The notes under the pieces were generated by a model. That model saw only the letters and a program-made list of their open reading frames with translations. It ran no database searches and was not told the DNA's origin. From Winogradskyella sp046545555 (lineage in GTDB: Bacteria; Bacteroidota; Bacteroidia; Flavobacteriales; Flavobacteriaceae), in the NCBI RefSeq assembly GCF_046545555.1, contig NZ_JBHZTH010000001.1:1240001-1304000 (forward strand): DNA of 64,000 nucleotides. The letters run 5' to 3'. Below are positions 27,127 to 37,037 of this stretch, in pieces. Numbering within the stretch: position 1 is the stretch's first letter; each line of letters begins with the position of its first letter. The position numbers and the translations under genes were made by a program.

Positions 27127-28503
27127 TTGATTAATAAACTTAAATCTAAATTAAAAAGATTATTTAATTTTATTGGTGTAGACGATTCTCGCACGATAAA
27201 TATTAGTAGGCATGTGTTATTGTCTTTTTTTTATAAAGGTGGAAGTATCTTGTCTTCCTTTCTTTTAGTGCCATTAACAATAAATTTTTTGGATACTGAG
27301 AATTATGGTATCTGGTTAACACTAAGTTCATTTATTGCATGGTTTTCTTTTTTTGATATAGGACTAGGACATGGTTTAAGAAATAAATTTTCGGAAGCTA
27401 AGGCTAGTAATAATGGCCTTTTGGCTAAAGGTTATGTTAGTACAGCTTATTTTACAATTAGTATTATTTCTGTTTTATCATTTGTAGTGTTTTTAATTGT
27501 TAACTATTTTGTTGACTGGACTTTATTCTTTAACACTAATAAGATTTTATATAAGGATCTTAGATTATTAATGCCAATAGTCTTTGGTTTCTTTTGTTTA
27601 CAGCTAATTGTTAAATTGATAACATCAATTTATTTAGCAGATCAGAAACATTCTATCCAAGGTAAAATTGGTTTTATTTCATCTTTTAGTTCATTAGTCA
27701 TTGTGTGGGTTTTAACCCAAATGACACATAGTTCATTATTAGTATACGGAACCATATTTTCTGCCTTACCTGTATTAATTTTAATAGTGTTGAATTTAAC
27801 TTCATTTTCAAACACTTATAAACAATATATACCATTATGGAGTAACTTTAAAAAAATCTATTTTAAAGATATTTTTGGATTAGGCCTATCCTTTTTTATT
27901 ATCCAGATTTCTGGTATCGTTTTATTTTCAACTGATAATTTTATTATAACAAAACTCTATAATCCCGAAGAAGTTGTACCATACAATATTGCGTTTAAAT
28001 ATATGAGTATTTCACAAATGGTATTTTCTATTATCTTAACACCATATTGGTCTAGTGTTACTGATGCCTACACAAAAAAAGATTTCGACTGGGTTAAAAA
28101 ATCTATGAAGAACTTGTCTAAGTTATCAATAGCCTTTATTTTTATTATACTTTTTATGCTTGCAGTTTCAAAATATGTTTATGAAATTTGGATTGGTCAT
28201 TTGCTTATAGTACCATTTGAGCTTACATTAAGTATGGCCTTTTATTTTATAGTTACAGTACTTTTTGCACCTTATAATATTTTTTTAAACGGTATAGGGA
28301 AAATGAAATTACAGTCGATAATAGCAATTGTTATTTTAATTATTAATATTCCGCTTTCGATTTTTTTGGCTAAAATTTTAGGACTTGGGGTTATAGGTGT
28401 TATTTCATCTTCAATTTTATGTATTTCACTTTACTTAATATTTAGCCCAATTCAATATTATAAAATCATGAATAATAAAGCCAAGGGCATTTGGAATAAA
28501 TAA
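27127..28503 (+). CDS. Polysaccharide flippase (Wzx-like, MOP superfamily)
   Basis: A 458-residue protein with about 12-14 hydrophobic segments. The N-terminal part ISRHVLLSFFYKGGSILSSF, LDTENYGIWLTLSSFIAWFSF and FFDIGLGHGLRNKFSEA is typical of Wzx-type lipid-linked oligosaccharide flippases. It would move undecaprenyl-linked repeat units to the periplasmic face. The frame opens with TTG at 27127 (M-INKLKSKLKRLFN), 35 bases after the methyltransferase gene; no ATG is near. Confidence 0.85.
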   Translation: MINKLKSKLKRLFNFIGVDDSRTINISRHVLLSFFYKGGSILSSFLLVPLTINFLDTENYGIWLTLSSFIAWFSFFDIGLGHGLRNKFSEAKASNNGLLAKGYVSTAYFTISIISVLSFVVFLIVNYFVDWTLFFNTNKILYKDLRLLMPIVFGFFCLQLIVKLITSIYLADQKHSIQGKIGFISSFSSLVIVWVLTQMTHSSLLVYGTIFSALPVLILIVLNLTSFSNTYKQYIPLWSNFKKIYFKDIFGLGLSFFIIQISGIVLFSTDNFIITKLYNPEEVVPYNIAFKYMSISQMVFSIILTPYWSSVTDAYTKKDFDWVKKSMKNLSKLSIAFIFIILFMLAVSKYVYEIWIGHLLIVPFELTLSMAFYFIVTVLFAPYNIFLNGIGKMKLQSIIAIVILIINIPLSIFLAKILGLGVIGVISSSILCISLYLIFSPIQYYKIMNNKAKGIWNK

Positions 28504-28534
28504 GTAATAATAGATTCATTTTATTTAATAAAAT

Positions 28535-29110
28535 ATGATCATTCGAATATTTAATTATGGCTTAAAGCAAATTGATAAGATATATAATATATATAGCTTA
28601 AAAAGAGCGAAGGCTAAATACACTAGCATGCCAATAATAAACGGAAGGCTATTTGTTAAAAATAAGGGAACTATTAATATTGGAAAGGGTGTAAAATTCA
28701 ACAGCTCATTAACATCTAATTATGTGGGTTTACAAAAGCCATGCACAATTTGTGTTTCGGAGAATGGGAATTTAAAAATAGGTGATTTTTCAGGATTTTC
28801 AGGGGTATCTTTGTTTTGTTCTATGCAAATAAAAATAGGTGATTATGTCAACTTTGGCGGTAATGTTTTTATTTGGGATACAGACTTTCATCCAATAGAT
28901 TATGAGTTAAGAAGAGAGGGTTTTGATGGTGTGAAATCAAGTCCCATTAGTATTGGTAACGATGTTTTTATCGGTGCAAATAGTACAATTCTTAAAGGTG
29001 TAACTATAGGCGAGAAATCTATTGTAGGTGCAGGTAGTTTAGTTACTAAAGATATACCGGCAAATGAGATGTGGGCAGGAAACCCAGCTAGGTTAATTAA
29101 GAAAATTTGA
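28535..29110 (+). CDS. Acyltransferase with hexapeptide repeats
   Basis: A 191-residue left-handed beta-helix protein. Hexapeptide repeats run from about residue 45 to 180, including INIGKGVKF, LKIGDFSGF, ISIGNDVFIGANSTILKGV and TIGEKSIVGAGSLVTKDIPA. WDTDFHPIDY supplies the likely catalytic His. Such enzymes transfer acetyl or other acyl groups to sugars and are frequent in O-antigen and capsule loci. The sugar acceptor is unknown. Confidence 0.85.
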   Translation: MIIRIFNYGLKQIDKIYNIYSLKRAKAKYTSMPIINGRLFVKNKGTINIGKGVKFNSSLTSNYVGLQKPCTICVSENGNLKIGDFSGFSGVSLFCSMQIKIGDYVNFGGNVFIWDTDFHPIDYELRREGFDGVKSSPISIGNDVFIGANSTILKGVTIGEKSIVGAGSLVTKDIPANEMWAGNPARLIKKI

Positions 29111-29120
29111 TTTCAAAATA

Positions 29121-30431
29121 GTGAATACAATACTTAAAATACCTGGTTTTCAAAATATATTCTTTAAAAGAAAGCTAAAGGTAGATATTGTGTTTTTTAT
29201 AGTTGTTGTTGCTTTGCCGTCAAGCTTTTTTAATTTCATTCCAAAAACTATTTTTATCGACTTACGCCTATTATATTTATTAGTTGGTCTTGTTTATATA
29301 ATATTGAATATTCAAAACACAAAAAAACTATTAAAGATTGTAGGTGCTAGGTGGTTACTTCTACTAATAGCTTTTCTGTTTTTCCGGTTTTTTTACTCCA
29401 TAACTTTTCAGGATATTCCATTAATAGAGGTTCTAACAATCTTCAGAACTAATTTTAGCTATCCCATAATAACATTCGGATTTTTGTTATATGCTGTAAA
29501 AATGGATAATAATCGCATATTTAGGTTCTTCTTTTGGCTCTTTTTTGTAACCTTAATTACTGGTTTTATATATATATTATCTAACTTAATTGGTGTGAAT
29601 TTTTATGCGAATGTTAGTAAAGAGTACTATTCCTTTAATGATACTGTCCTTATGCAAAATATGGCATCACTTCCTCTTTATAGTAAATTTCTATTTGTTT
29701 TTGGAATTATAGCTGCGGTTGTTATGACTAAATTCAGGAAGTATTATTTTATTTTTATTCCAATTTTAGTTACACTTTTAAGTATTGTTAGGTCAGATTT
29801 AATAGTATATATTTCTATTGTTTTGTTGGTGTTTTTTCTATTGAATTTTTCAAGGTTTAAAATTAAAAGTAGAAAGTTGTTGAAATTTTTGTTGATTGGC
29901 GTAATCACAAGTTTAGCTGCTTTTTTATTGTTTTCGTCACACATTGGCAGAGTAATAAATAAATTTGGATTAGATAAAAGCTCTGAGTTAAGTGCCGAAA
30001 CATATACTGAAAAAGGGACTTTTAGAGTTAGATTAAATTTAATTGAAGAAGCAAACAAGCAAATATCTGAGGATATATTACTAGGTAATGGTTATCACAG
30101 AGAAGTTAAGAAAGGTCGTTATAGTTATGTTGTGGGAGGTGATACTTTAATTGCACCAGTAATTTATACAGAAGGTTATTTAGGATTAGTGCTAAGATTG
30201 GCTCCTGTAATACTGTTTTTAAGTTGGGGTCTTAGAAGAATAAGAAGCAAGTATGTTTTTACTGCCTTTACTTCCATTGTTATTGTAAGCCTTATTTTGG
30301 CAGAATTATTAAACATAGTCCAAACACGTATTTTTGTGCACTACAACGAGACCTTATTTATATTTTTTCTATTAGCGATAATAGACTATAATTACAATAA
30401 CCCTAAACCCAATAGTAGTGGTCTATCCTAA
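29121..30431 (+). CDS. Multi-spanning membrane protein, candidate polysaccharide polymerase or ligase (Wzy/WaaL-like)
   Basis: A 436-residue protein with about ten membrane segments and one larger extracytoplasmic loop around residues 290-340 containing FRVRLNLIEEANKQISEDI and LLGNGYHRE, which resembles the loop of O-antigen ligases and polymerases. It is the only protein of this type in the locus, so it is the best candidate for Wzy. The start codon is GTG at 29121. Its 3' end overlaps the next gene by 14 bases. Confidence 0.65.
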   Translation: MNTILKIPGFQNIFFKRKLKVDIVFFIVVVALPSSFFNFIPKTIFIDLRLLYLLVGLVYIILNIQNTKKLLKIVGARWLLLLIAFLFFRFFYSITFQDIPLIEVLTIFRTNFSYPIITFGFLLYAVKMDNNRIFRFFFWLFFVTLITGFIYILSNLIGVNFYANVSKEYYSFNDTVLMQNMASLPLYSKFLFVFGIIAAVVMTKFRKYYFIFIPILVTLLSIVRSDLIVYISIVLLVFFLLNFSRFKIKSRKLLKFLLIGVITSLAAFLLFSSHIGRVINKFGLDKSSELSAETYTEKGTFRVRLNLIEEANKQISEDILLGNGYHREVKKGRYSYVVGGDTLIAPVIYTEGYLGLVLRLAPVILFLSWGLRRIRSKYVFTAFTSIVIVSLILAELLNIVQTRIFVHYNETLFIFFLLAIIDYNYNNPKPNSSGLS

Positions 30432-31206
30432 AATATCAATAATTACAGTATCATATAACCAAGGTCAGTTTATAGAAGATAATATTAAATCAGTTATTAG
30501 TCAGAACTACCCTAATTTAGAGCATATAATAATTGACGCAGTATCCACTGATGGTACATTAGATGTTTTACACAAATACGATAAACATCTAAATTGGGTT
30601 TCAGAGGCAGATAGAGGACAAAGCGATGGGTTAAATAAAGGTTTTAAAAAAGCAACAGGAGATATTATTGGTTGGTTTAATTCAGATGATAGATTGCCGC
30701 CTAATGCTCTAAAATATGTTTCAGAATTTTTTAAAAATAATCCAGAAGAAATCGCAGTAGTAGGTGATCAAAAGTTAATTGATACAAATGGCGTAGAAAT
30801 AAAAATTAATAAATCTAGAGAATATACTTATGATTTTTTACTAAATCATGCTAGAGGTATTACTCAAAATTCAATGTTCTTTAAGCGAAATGTTTTTGAT
30901 ACTACAGGTTATTTAGATGAAGGAATTCATTTCGCTATGGATAGAGATTTATTTATTAGAATAGCAAAGATAAAGAGAATACCTTATCTATCGAAAACAC
31001 TAGGTGAGTTTCGTATACAGGCTGATGCAAAAACAGCTTTAGGAAGTTATTATTTTGCAAAAGACATGATAAAGATAAGGCGAAAGTATAAAGGTGGTTT
31101 TCTTAGTCCAGGTAATAGAAATGATATTTATATCATTATTACAGAACCATTAAGGAGAATAAAATGGGTAAGGCGATTTATCCAAAAACTAAAAGGTGTG
31201 AATTAA
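30418..31206 (+). CDS. Glycosyltransferase family 2
   Basis: A 262-residue GT-A enzyme. PKISIITVSYNQGQFIEDNI, YPNLEHIIIDAVSTDGTLDV and the WFNSDDRLPP segment, holding the metal-binding acidic pair, match GT2 enzymes of polysaccharide loci. The start is GTG at 30418, inside the end of the preceding gene, and the stop TAA overlaps the ATG of the next gene. It transfers an unknown sugar at the cytoplasmic face. Confidence 0.88.
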   Translation: MVYPKISIITVSYNQGQFIEDNIKSVISQNYPNLEHIIIDAVSTDGTLDVLHKYDKHLNWVSEADRGQSDGLNKGFKKATGDIIGWFNSDDRLPPNALKYVSEFFKNNPEEIAVVGDQKLIDTNGVEIKINKSREYTYDFLLNHARGITQNSMFFKRNVFDTTGYLDEGIHFAMDRDLFIRIAKIKRIPYLSKTLGEFRIQADAKTALGSYYFAKDMIKIRRKYKGGFLSPGNRNDIYIIITEPLRRIKWVRRFIQKLKGVN

Positions 31207-32285
31207 TGAAAGTACTTTACATAATGTCTTCATATAATATCTATGGAGGAACTCCTAAAAAAACGTTAGATTTAATGAAGTTCTTTAAAGGAGATGCTGT
31301 ATTGTATGTTTATGATAATTCTTATCCTGAATTTAAGCATATGTTTGAGAGCACAGGTGGAAAAGTGTACGAAGGGTTTTTTGGAAAAAATTACTTTAAG
31401 CATACTACCATGCTTCTAAAAATAATACGAAAAAATAATATCGATATTGTTCAAACTCAATTTAGTTTTGGAGAAACATTAGGTTTTTTAATTAAAAAAT
31501 TTGATAAAAATATTAAGCTTGCAGTTGCTTTTGTAGGTTCTCAAAAACCCTCTTTAATTAAGTCCTTATTTTTAGCCAGAGTTTATAAAAAGGCTGATTT
31601 CTTTATTTATATTTCTAAATACGTTAAAAAAGAAAAAGAAAGACAATTTCATTTTCTGTTAAATAAGCCAAGTGAGGTGATATATAACGGTACGGAAGTT
31701 AGAGAAGATATAGGTGACGATGTAATTTCTTTAAAACGTATTTCATTATTAGATATAGCTGGTTTAACTGAAATAAAAAACATTAAAGTCTTAATTGAAG
31801 CTTTAAATATTTTGGTTAACATAAAAGGAATTGACAATATTAACCTTTATGTCGCTGGTGATGGCCCTCAAAAAAATGAGTTATTATCACTAATTAAAAA
31901 ATATAATCTTATAGATTATGTAGAACTTTTAGGTTATCAACAGAATATAGGAAAACTATTAAATTCTTGTGATATTTTTGTGCATCCTTGTTACAAGGAA
32001 GGTTTTGGGATTGCAGTAGCTGAGGCAATGCTAGCCCAAAAACCAATAATAGCTTCTAAAGCCGGAGCTTTACCAGAATTAATTGAAAATAATAAAACGG
32101 GCCTACTTGTAGATGCTTTTAATGCAGAAGAATGGTCTAGTGCTATTATAAGGATAATAGAAAACAAGAAAGAAGCAAATGATTTGGCTTTAAATGCTCA
32201 AAAAAAGGCAAGGTTAGACTTTTCGATTTACGAGTACACTAGTAATTATAAGCAGTTATATCAAAAACTAATTTCAATTAAATGA
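31206..32285 (+). CDS. Glycosyltransferase family 4
   Basis: A 359-residue GT-B enzyme. MKVLYIMSSYNIYGGTPKKT is the normal start; the open frame extends to TTG/ATG codons upstream (31164) but that region lies inside the GT2 gene, and ATG 31206 overlaps its stop (TAATG). The donor-binding part shows DIFVHPCYKEGFGIAVAEAM, with the E-x7-E signature of GT4, and SKAGALPELIENNKTGLLV. The sugar specificity is unknown. Confidence 0.87.
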   Translation: MKVLYIMSSYNIYGGTPKKTLDLMKFFKGDAVLYVYDNSYPEFKHMFESTGGKVYEGFFGKNYFKHTTMLLKIIRKNNIDIVQTQFSFGETLGFLIKKFDKNIKLAVAFVGSQKPSLIKSLFLARVYKKADFFIYISKYVKKEKERQFHFLLNKPSEVIYNGTEVREDIGDDVISLKRISLLDIAGLTEIKNIKVLIEALNILVNIKGIDNINLYVAGDGPQKNELLSLIKKYNLIDYVELLGYQQNIGKLLNSCDIFVHPCYKEGFGIAVAEAMLAQKPIIASKAGALPELIENNKTGLLVDAFNAEEWSSAIIRIIENKKEANDLALNAQKKARLDFSIYEYTSNYKQLYQKLISIK

Positions 32286-33421
32286 AAGTAGTAATTCTGC
32301 ATCCACCATTATATCCTGTCAACAATAAGTTGTTTAATGAATTAGGTAAATATTGTGATTTACATGTTATATGCTTTGGCAGTAATCCTAGGTATCATAA
32401 AGATTGGCCATCTTCTAAATTTATAAAAGATGATAATAAGTATAAACTTATTATTTTAGAAGGGGATTCTGCCGCATACAAACTTCAATTATCTCCAAAG
32501 TATATTAAATATATTATAAAAGAAAAACCAGAGATAGTGGTTAGTATAGCTTTTTGGGTGCCTTCTTTATTGAGTTCAATTTTAAAGTATTTTATAAAAT
32601 TTAAATTTTGTATAATTACTGACGCTACAATTAATACGGATTCAAATATTTCGAAATTTAAAATACTACTAAGAAAATTAATAGTTTTTAATACTAACAA
32701 ATTAATAGCAGGTTCAAAACTTACATCTCAATATTTAGGAACTTTAACTAAAAAAGCATCAAAAATTGAAGAATCACTTCAAACAATTGATGTTATCGAG
32801 TGGCAATCTATATATAAAAGTCTGCCTAATAAAAATGAATTAAGAGCAAAATTAAATTATAATAGTGATGATAAAATTTTGCTATCAGTAGGGCAATTAG
32901 ATGATAATAAAAATATTGCTTCTTTAATAAAACAATTTCATAAACTTTCTGGTTACAAATTGATTATTGTTGGAGATGGACCTGGTAAAAAGGAATTAAA
33001 GCGCTTAACTTTAAAATTGAAATTAACAGATCAAATAAATTTTATCGATAGAAAGACTAATAGCGACCTCATTGAATATTATAAAATATCCGATATTTTT
33101 ATTTTACCCTCTAAGAGTGATACATTTGGATTTGTAGTTTCAGAAGCTTTGGTAAGTGGTTTGCCTGTTCTTTGCTCAAAATATGCAGGTGCTTCTAGTT
33201 TAATAAAGGATGGGTTTAATGGATATATAATAAATCCGAAGGCATCTTATTCTGATAAAATAGGATTGGCGTTTAAAAACTTGAGTGTTCTTTCTACAAA
33301 TGCGTTAAGTTGTATGTCTACGTATACATTAGAAAATAAGGCTATTGGCTTAAATGAGATATTTAAAAGTGTATTAAGTATCGAAAATGAGAAGGACAAA
33401 AAAAATAGTAAGAAGGTATAA
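32282..33421 (+). CDS. Glycosyltransferase family 4
   Basis: A 379-residue GT-B enzyme that begins within the stop of the preceding gene (ATGA overlap). It carries LLSVGQLDDNKNIASLIKQF, IIVGDGPGKKEL and DIFILPSKSDTFGFVVSEAL, the donor-site region of GT4. The N-terminal half (VVILHPPLYPVNNKLFNELG) is the acceptor domain. The linkage made is unknown. Confidence 0.85.
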   Translation: MKVVILHPPLYPVNNKLFNELGKYCDLHVICFGSNPRYHKDWPSSKFIKDDNKYKLIILEGDSAAYKLQLSPKYIKYIIKEKPEIVVSIAFWVPSLLSSILKYFIKFKFCIITDATINTDSNISKFKILLRKLIVFNTNKLIAGSKLTSQYLGTLTKKASKIEESLQTIDVIEWQSIYKSLPNKNELRAKLNYNSDDKILLSVGQLDDNKNIASLIKQFHKLSGYKLIIVGDGPGKKELKRLTLKLKLTDQINFIDRKTNSDLIEYYKISDIFILPSKSDTFGFVVSEALVSGLPVLCSKYAGASSLIKDGFNGYIINPKASYSDKIGLAFKNLSVLSTNALSCMSTYTLENKAIGLNEIFKSVLSIENEKDKKNSKKV

Positions 33422-33428
33422 TTAGTAA

Positions 33429-34790
33429 ATGGAAAATATTTCAAATTCAATTAAAACAAGTGAAGCTGATTTTTTAGTTGCTTTATTTGATGGATTAAAT
33501 AAAAATGAAATAACCTATTGCGTATTAAGAAATTTTGATACCCTTCCTTATCATCTCAATGGTAGTGATATCGATGTATTTGTTAGTAAAGAAGATTTTG
33601 AAAAATTTCATGAAATTTTAATACAAATCGCAACCAAATTTGAAGGAAAAATAATTTCTAAATTAACGACACCAAGTGTAAAAGATGTCGCTATTTGTGG
33701 ATTTTATAATAATGAATGGTGGGGAATTAGGTTTGATACATTTACATATATCGGCACAAATGAATGCGCAATAGTCTCTAACAAGTACATTATAGATAGA
33801 ATAGAATTTCATAATAAAATTAAAGTAGTAAACAGAAATGATGCATTAATAATTGGTTTTGTAAAAGAAATTATTGGAGCTAAAAAATATAGTCATCGCT
33901 ATTCTAAAGGTGCTTTAAAGGCTTACAATGCGGAACAAGAAAATTATACTAGAGCTTTTAGAGAAACTCTGCCAAAGGTTTTAGTAACAGATTGTTTAAT
34001 ACCGCTTTTAAAAGACGAATCAGTTTTCTCAAAGCATATATGTCATAAACTATATAAAGGTTATAGAAAAAAAGCGTTTATTAATAACCCAAAAAAACAC
34101 ATAGTTAATACCATTGGTAGCTTTGGTTATAAATTAAAAAGGTTAATAAAAACTCCTGGTTTTTCAGTTGCAATTATGGGTACGGATGGCTCTGGTAAAA
34201 CTACAGTTATTAATGAGTTAATTCCTTTGTTAGAAAAACCATTACATAATAAAATTGTTTGCAGTCATATGCGTCCAAATACAATACCAAATATTGCTCA
34301 ATTATTTGGCAAGCCTAAAGTAGATGGTCTTAATGAGAATCCACATCAAGGAAGTGCTTCTGGATTTCTTGGATCCTTTTTAAGATTATTGTATTATACC
34401 TTTGATTATATCTTTGGATATTGGACAAAAGTAAATATCACTTTGGCAAAAAAAACAACCATATGGTTTTTTGACCGTTATTACTATGATTATTTAATTG
34501 ATCAAAAACGCGCACGTATAAATTTACCAAAATGGCTTATTAATTTTATTGAAGTTTTTATACCTGCACCAGACTTAATAATTTGTTTAGGAGCGGAACC
34601 TAATTTAATTTATGCAAGAAAACCAGAGTTACCATTGAATGAAATTAAAAAACAAATAAATAAACTTAAAACATTTAGTAAAACAAAAGAAAATGCAGTA
34701 TGGGTTGATACAGGTGAAAACTCACTTGAGACTACAATTAACTTAACGATGTTGCACATAATTAATAAAATGTCAAACCGTTACCAATGA
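33429..34790 (+). CDS. Fusion of nucleotidyltransferase-like domain and P-loop kinase domain
   Basis: A 453-residue protein. The first 200 residues look like a nucleotidyltransferase fold: ITYCVLRNFDTLPYHLNGSD with GSDIDVF at 45-51 as the metal site. From about 240, SVAIMGTDGSGKTTVINEL holds a Walker A loop GTDGSGKT at 251-258, FFDRYYYDYLIDQ a DR motif and a lid region, resembling thymidylate-kinase-like enzymes. No described function is known to me. It lies inside the glycan locus and overlaps by 4 bases an aminoglycoside-kinase-like gene, suggesting a paired role in phosphorylating a sugar or lipid intermediate. Confidence 0.65.
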   Translation: MENISNSIKTSEADFLVALFDGLNKNEITYCVLRNFDTLPYHLNGSDIDVFVSKEDFEKFHEILIQIATKFEGKIISKLTTPSVKDVAICGFYNNEWWGIRFDTFTYIGTNECAIVSNKYIIDRIEFHNKIKVVNRNDALIIGFVKEIIGAKKYSHRYSKGALKAYNAEQENYTRAFRETLPKVLVTDCLIPLLKDESVFSKHICHKLYKGYRKKAFINNPKKHIVNTIGSFGYKLKRLIKTPGFSVAIMGTDGSGKTTVINELIPLLEKPLHNKIVCSHMRPNTIPNIAQLFGKPKVDGLNENPHQGSASGFLGSFLRLLYYTFDYIFGYWTKVNITLAKKTTIWFFDRYYYDYLIDQKRARINLPKWLINFIEVFIPAPDLIICLGAEPNLIYARKPELPLNEIKKQINKLKTFSKTKENAVWVDTGENSLETTINLTMLHIINKMSNRYQ

Positions 34791-35803
34791 TTAAATTTAG
34801 TGATTTTCTTTCGCAAGGTGATTATTTGTTTTTGCCATCAAAGAACAATTGTAAAGTTGTCTTAAATATAACGAATCAGCGGTTAAGCAATAATTCTTAT
34901 AAATTATACAATCCCTTTTCTTTAAAAGGAAAGATTTTTAAAAGTGTTTTTAGACAAATAACCTTTGTTTTAAATAAACCGATAAAGCTCTTGTTAGGTA
35001 AAAAACATTTTCAATCTTCAGCGTTTATAATTGAATTACAGAAATTATTAGATACGAAAATAAACTCATCCTTATATATTGCTACAGCTAAGGATAAGGT
35101 TGTTTTACAACTACAAAATCGAGATAATTATGTAATTGGCTATGTAAAATTCTCATTAAATAATTTAGGTAATGATCATATAAAAAATGAGGTTAATGCA
35201 ATTCAAATTTTAATAAAAGCTGGTATAGTAGACTCTAATTATTTAATACTTACAAATGAATATAAAGGATCTAATTACTGTGTCTTAAAAAATTTAGAAG
35301 GTACTATTAGTAGTATTTCGGAGGTGATTATTCAAGATATTTTAAAATCATTTAAACGTAAAACTCAATACACATTAGCTCTCCATCCAAGAGTTTTGAA
35401 TATTAGAAAACAATTAGAGTTACAAAAACAATCAGAGATTATTAAAATACTAGATGACACCATAAATGACTGCAAAAGCGATTATAGATTGGTATACGAA
35501 CATGGTGATTTTGCAGAATGGAATATTATAAAGATTGGTGAAGATTATCGATTATTTGATTTTGAATATTTTGTAAAAGACGGTTTAGAATACTTAGATT
35601 TATTTAAATTTTATTTTCAGAAAGCATCTTTGCTTGCTGGTTATAAAGGGCCTAGATTAGTTGCATATTTAGAAAAAAAAATAAATTTGTCGCATCGTTT
35701 TAAAACGCTTTTCATCATTTTTTTAATTAAAGAAATTTCTTTAAAAATAAAAGAAAACAAAAATAGTAATAAAGAATACACTATTCTTAAAAGTATACTG
35801 TAA
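34787..35803 (+). CDS. Aminoglycoside/choline-kinase-like phosphotransferase
   Basis: A 338-residue protein with the APH-type catalytic core: VYEHGDFAEWNIIK with the catalytic Asp241 in HGDFAEWN (239-246), and RLFDFEYFVKDGLEYLDLF for the metal-binding Asp/Glu. The N-terminal part is divergent, with KLLDTKINSSLYIATAKDKV probably the beginning of the nucleotide lobe. Substrate unknown: the position in the glycan cluster points to a sugar or glycolipid rather than an antibiotic. Its start overlaps the stop of the previous gene (ATGA). Confidence 0.68.
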   Translation: MIKFSDFLSQGDYLFLPSKNNCKVVLNITNQRLSNNSYKLYNPFSLKGKIFKSVFRQITFVLNKPIKLLLGKKHFQSSAFIIELQKLLDTKINSSLYIATAKDKVVLQLQNRDNYVIGYVKFSLNNLGNDHIKNEVNAIQILIKAGIVDSNYLILTNEYKGSNYCVLKNLEGTISSISEVIIQDILKSFKRKTQYTLALHPRVLNIRKQLELQKQSEIIKILDDTINDCKSDYRLVYEHGDFAEWNIIKIGEDYRLFDFEYFVKDGLEYLDLFKFYFQKASLLAGYKGPRLVAYLEKKINLSHRFKTLFIIFLIKEISLKIKENKNSNKEYTILKSIL

Positions 35804-35817
35804 ATAGACTATTAAAA

Positions 35818-36993
35818 ATGAAAACTATACATACCATTATTGCGTATGCTTGCGAAGATGCTGGTTCTGAGCCTAGTGTAGGATATCATTGGTCTAAATA
35901 TATAGCACAACTTAAACCTGCAAATAACATTACTGTTATTACTAGGAAGAACAATGATATATCCCTATTAATAGAAAACTATAACATTAATAAAATTGAA
36001 ATTGATTTACCAAGTAATTTAATTTTTATTAAAAAGATAATAGGGATAAGACTATATTATTTGATTTGGAAATTTCTTGTTTTTATTCATTTAATAAAAA
36101 ATTTTTCAAGGTACAAACAAGGTATAGTTCATCACATTACATTTACTCCTATTTACTATCCTCCAATTTATTTTTGTTTACCATTTAAGTTTAATTGGGG
36201 ACCAATTGGTGGTGGTGAAAGTTATCCTTTAGCATATTATAAATCTATGATGCTTGCAGATGTTATAAATGAAATTTTTAGATCCATTTTAAAATATTCC
36301 ATTTATATAAATCCGTTGTTTTATTTTGGTTGTTATCGCTCTAGTCTAATAATAAGTTCAACAGAAGAAACTACACAATTAATACCCAAATTATATAGAA
36401 AAAAAGTGGTCACAGAGTTAATGGTTATTGATAATGATAAAAATGATTTAGTAGACATTGGTAACCAAACAATCATTATAGCTAATAGGCTTATTAATTG
36501 GAAAATGACACATTTATTTGTAGATGCTTTTGATGCATTTTTACAAATATCTGATACCCAGTATAAATTAATTATAATAGGTGATGGTAAATATTTTAGT
36601 AAAATTAAACCCTATATAGATAGTAAAAACATTAATCATTATAGTAGGTTTAAAGATAGAAATGATATGTTAGATGCCTTAAAGAAAAGTTCCTTATTTG
36701 TTTCTATGTCTTTGCGAGATTCTGGCGCTGCATCTTTGTTAGAGGCTATAAGTTATGGAATTCCTTATTTAGTCACCAATTCTGGCGCTCATAAGTTATT
36801 CTTAAATAATGGAGTAGGATATAGTTTTAAACCTAGTAATTACGAAGCAGATAAAGCAAAAATCATTAAAATATTATCTTGTGTTTTAAACGATAATGCG
36901 GTATTACAAAGCGAGAGGGATAAAGTGAGAGCATTGTATACATCTGTTTTTTCAGAAAAAGTTAAAAAAGAACGATTGTCTAATTTTTTTTAA
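35818..36993 (+). CDS. Glycosyltransferase family 4
   Basis: A 391-residue protein with GT-B features: NWGPIGGGESYPLAYYKSM in the N-terminal half and SLFVSMSLRDSGAASLLEAI, IPYLVTNSGAHKLFLNNGVG in the C-terminal donor domain. The N-terminal GPIGGGE loop is seen in GT4 enzymes of polysaccharide loci. It starts 14 bases after the phosphotransferase gene. The sugar specificity is unknown. Confidence 0.82.
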   Translation: MKTIHTIIAYACEDAGSEPSVGYHWSKYIAQLKPANNITVITRKNNDISLLIENYNINKIEIDLPSNLIFIKKIIGIRLYYLIWKFLVFIHLIKNFSRYKQGIVHHITFTPIYYPPIYFCLPFKFNWGPIGGGESYPLAYYKSMMLADVINEIFRSILKYSIYINPLFYFGCYRSSLIISSTEETTQLIPKLYRKKVVTELMVIDNDKNDLVDIGNQTIIIANRLINWKMTHLFVDAFDAFLQISDTQYKLIIIGDGKYFSKIKPYIDSKNINHYSRFKDRNDMLDALKKSSLFVSMSLRDSGAASLLEAISYGIPYLVTNSGAHKLFLNNGVGYSFKPSNYEADKAKIIKILSCVLNDNAVLQSERDKVRALYTSVFSEKVKKERLSNFF

Positions 36994-37037
36994 GGCTCAT
37001 AAATTGCAAACCTCAATAGAGGTTTAATCATTTAAAT

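Noticed and set aside
31164..31205. Upstream start of the GT4 gene
   Set aside because: These 14 codons lie in the end of the GT2 gene; ATG 31206 overlaps its stop and gives the normal N-terminus.
34787..35803. Aminoglycoside resistance gene
   Set aside because: The core is APH-like, but the N-terminus is divergent, the gene is embedded in a glycan operon and base composition is like its neighbours.
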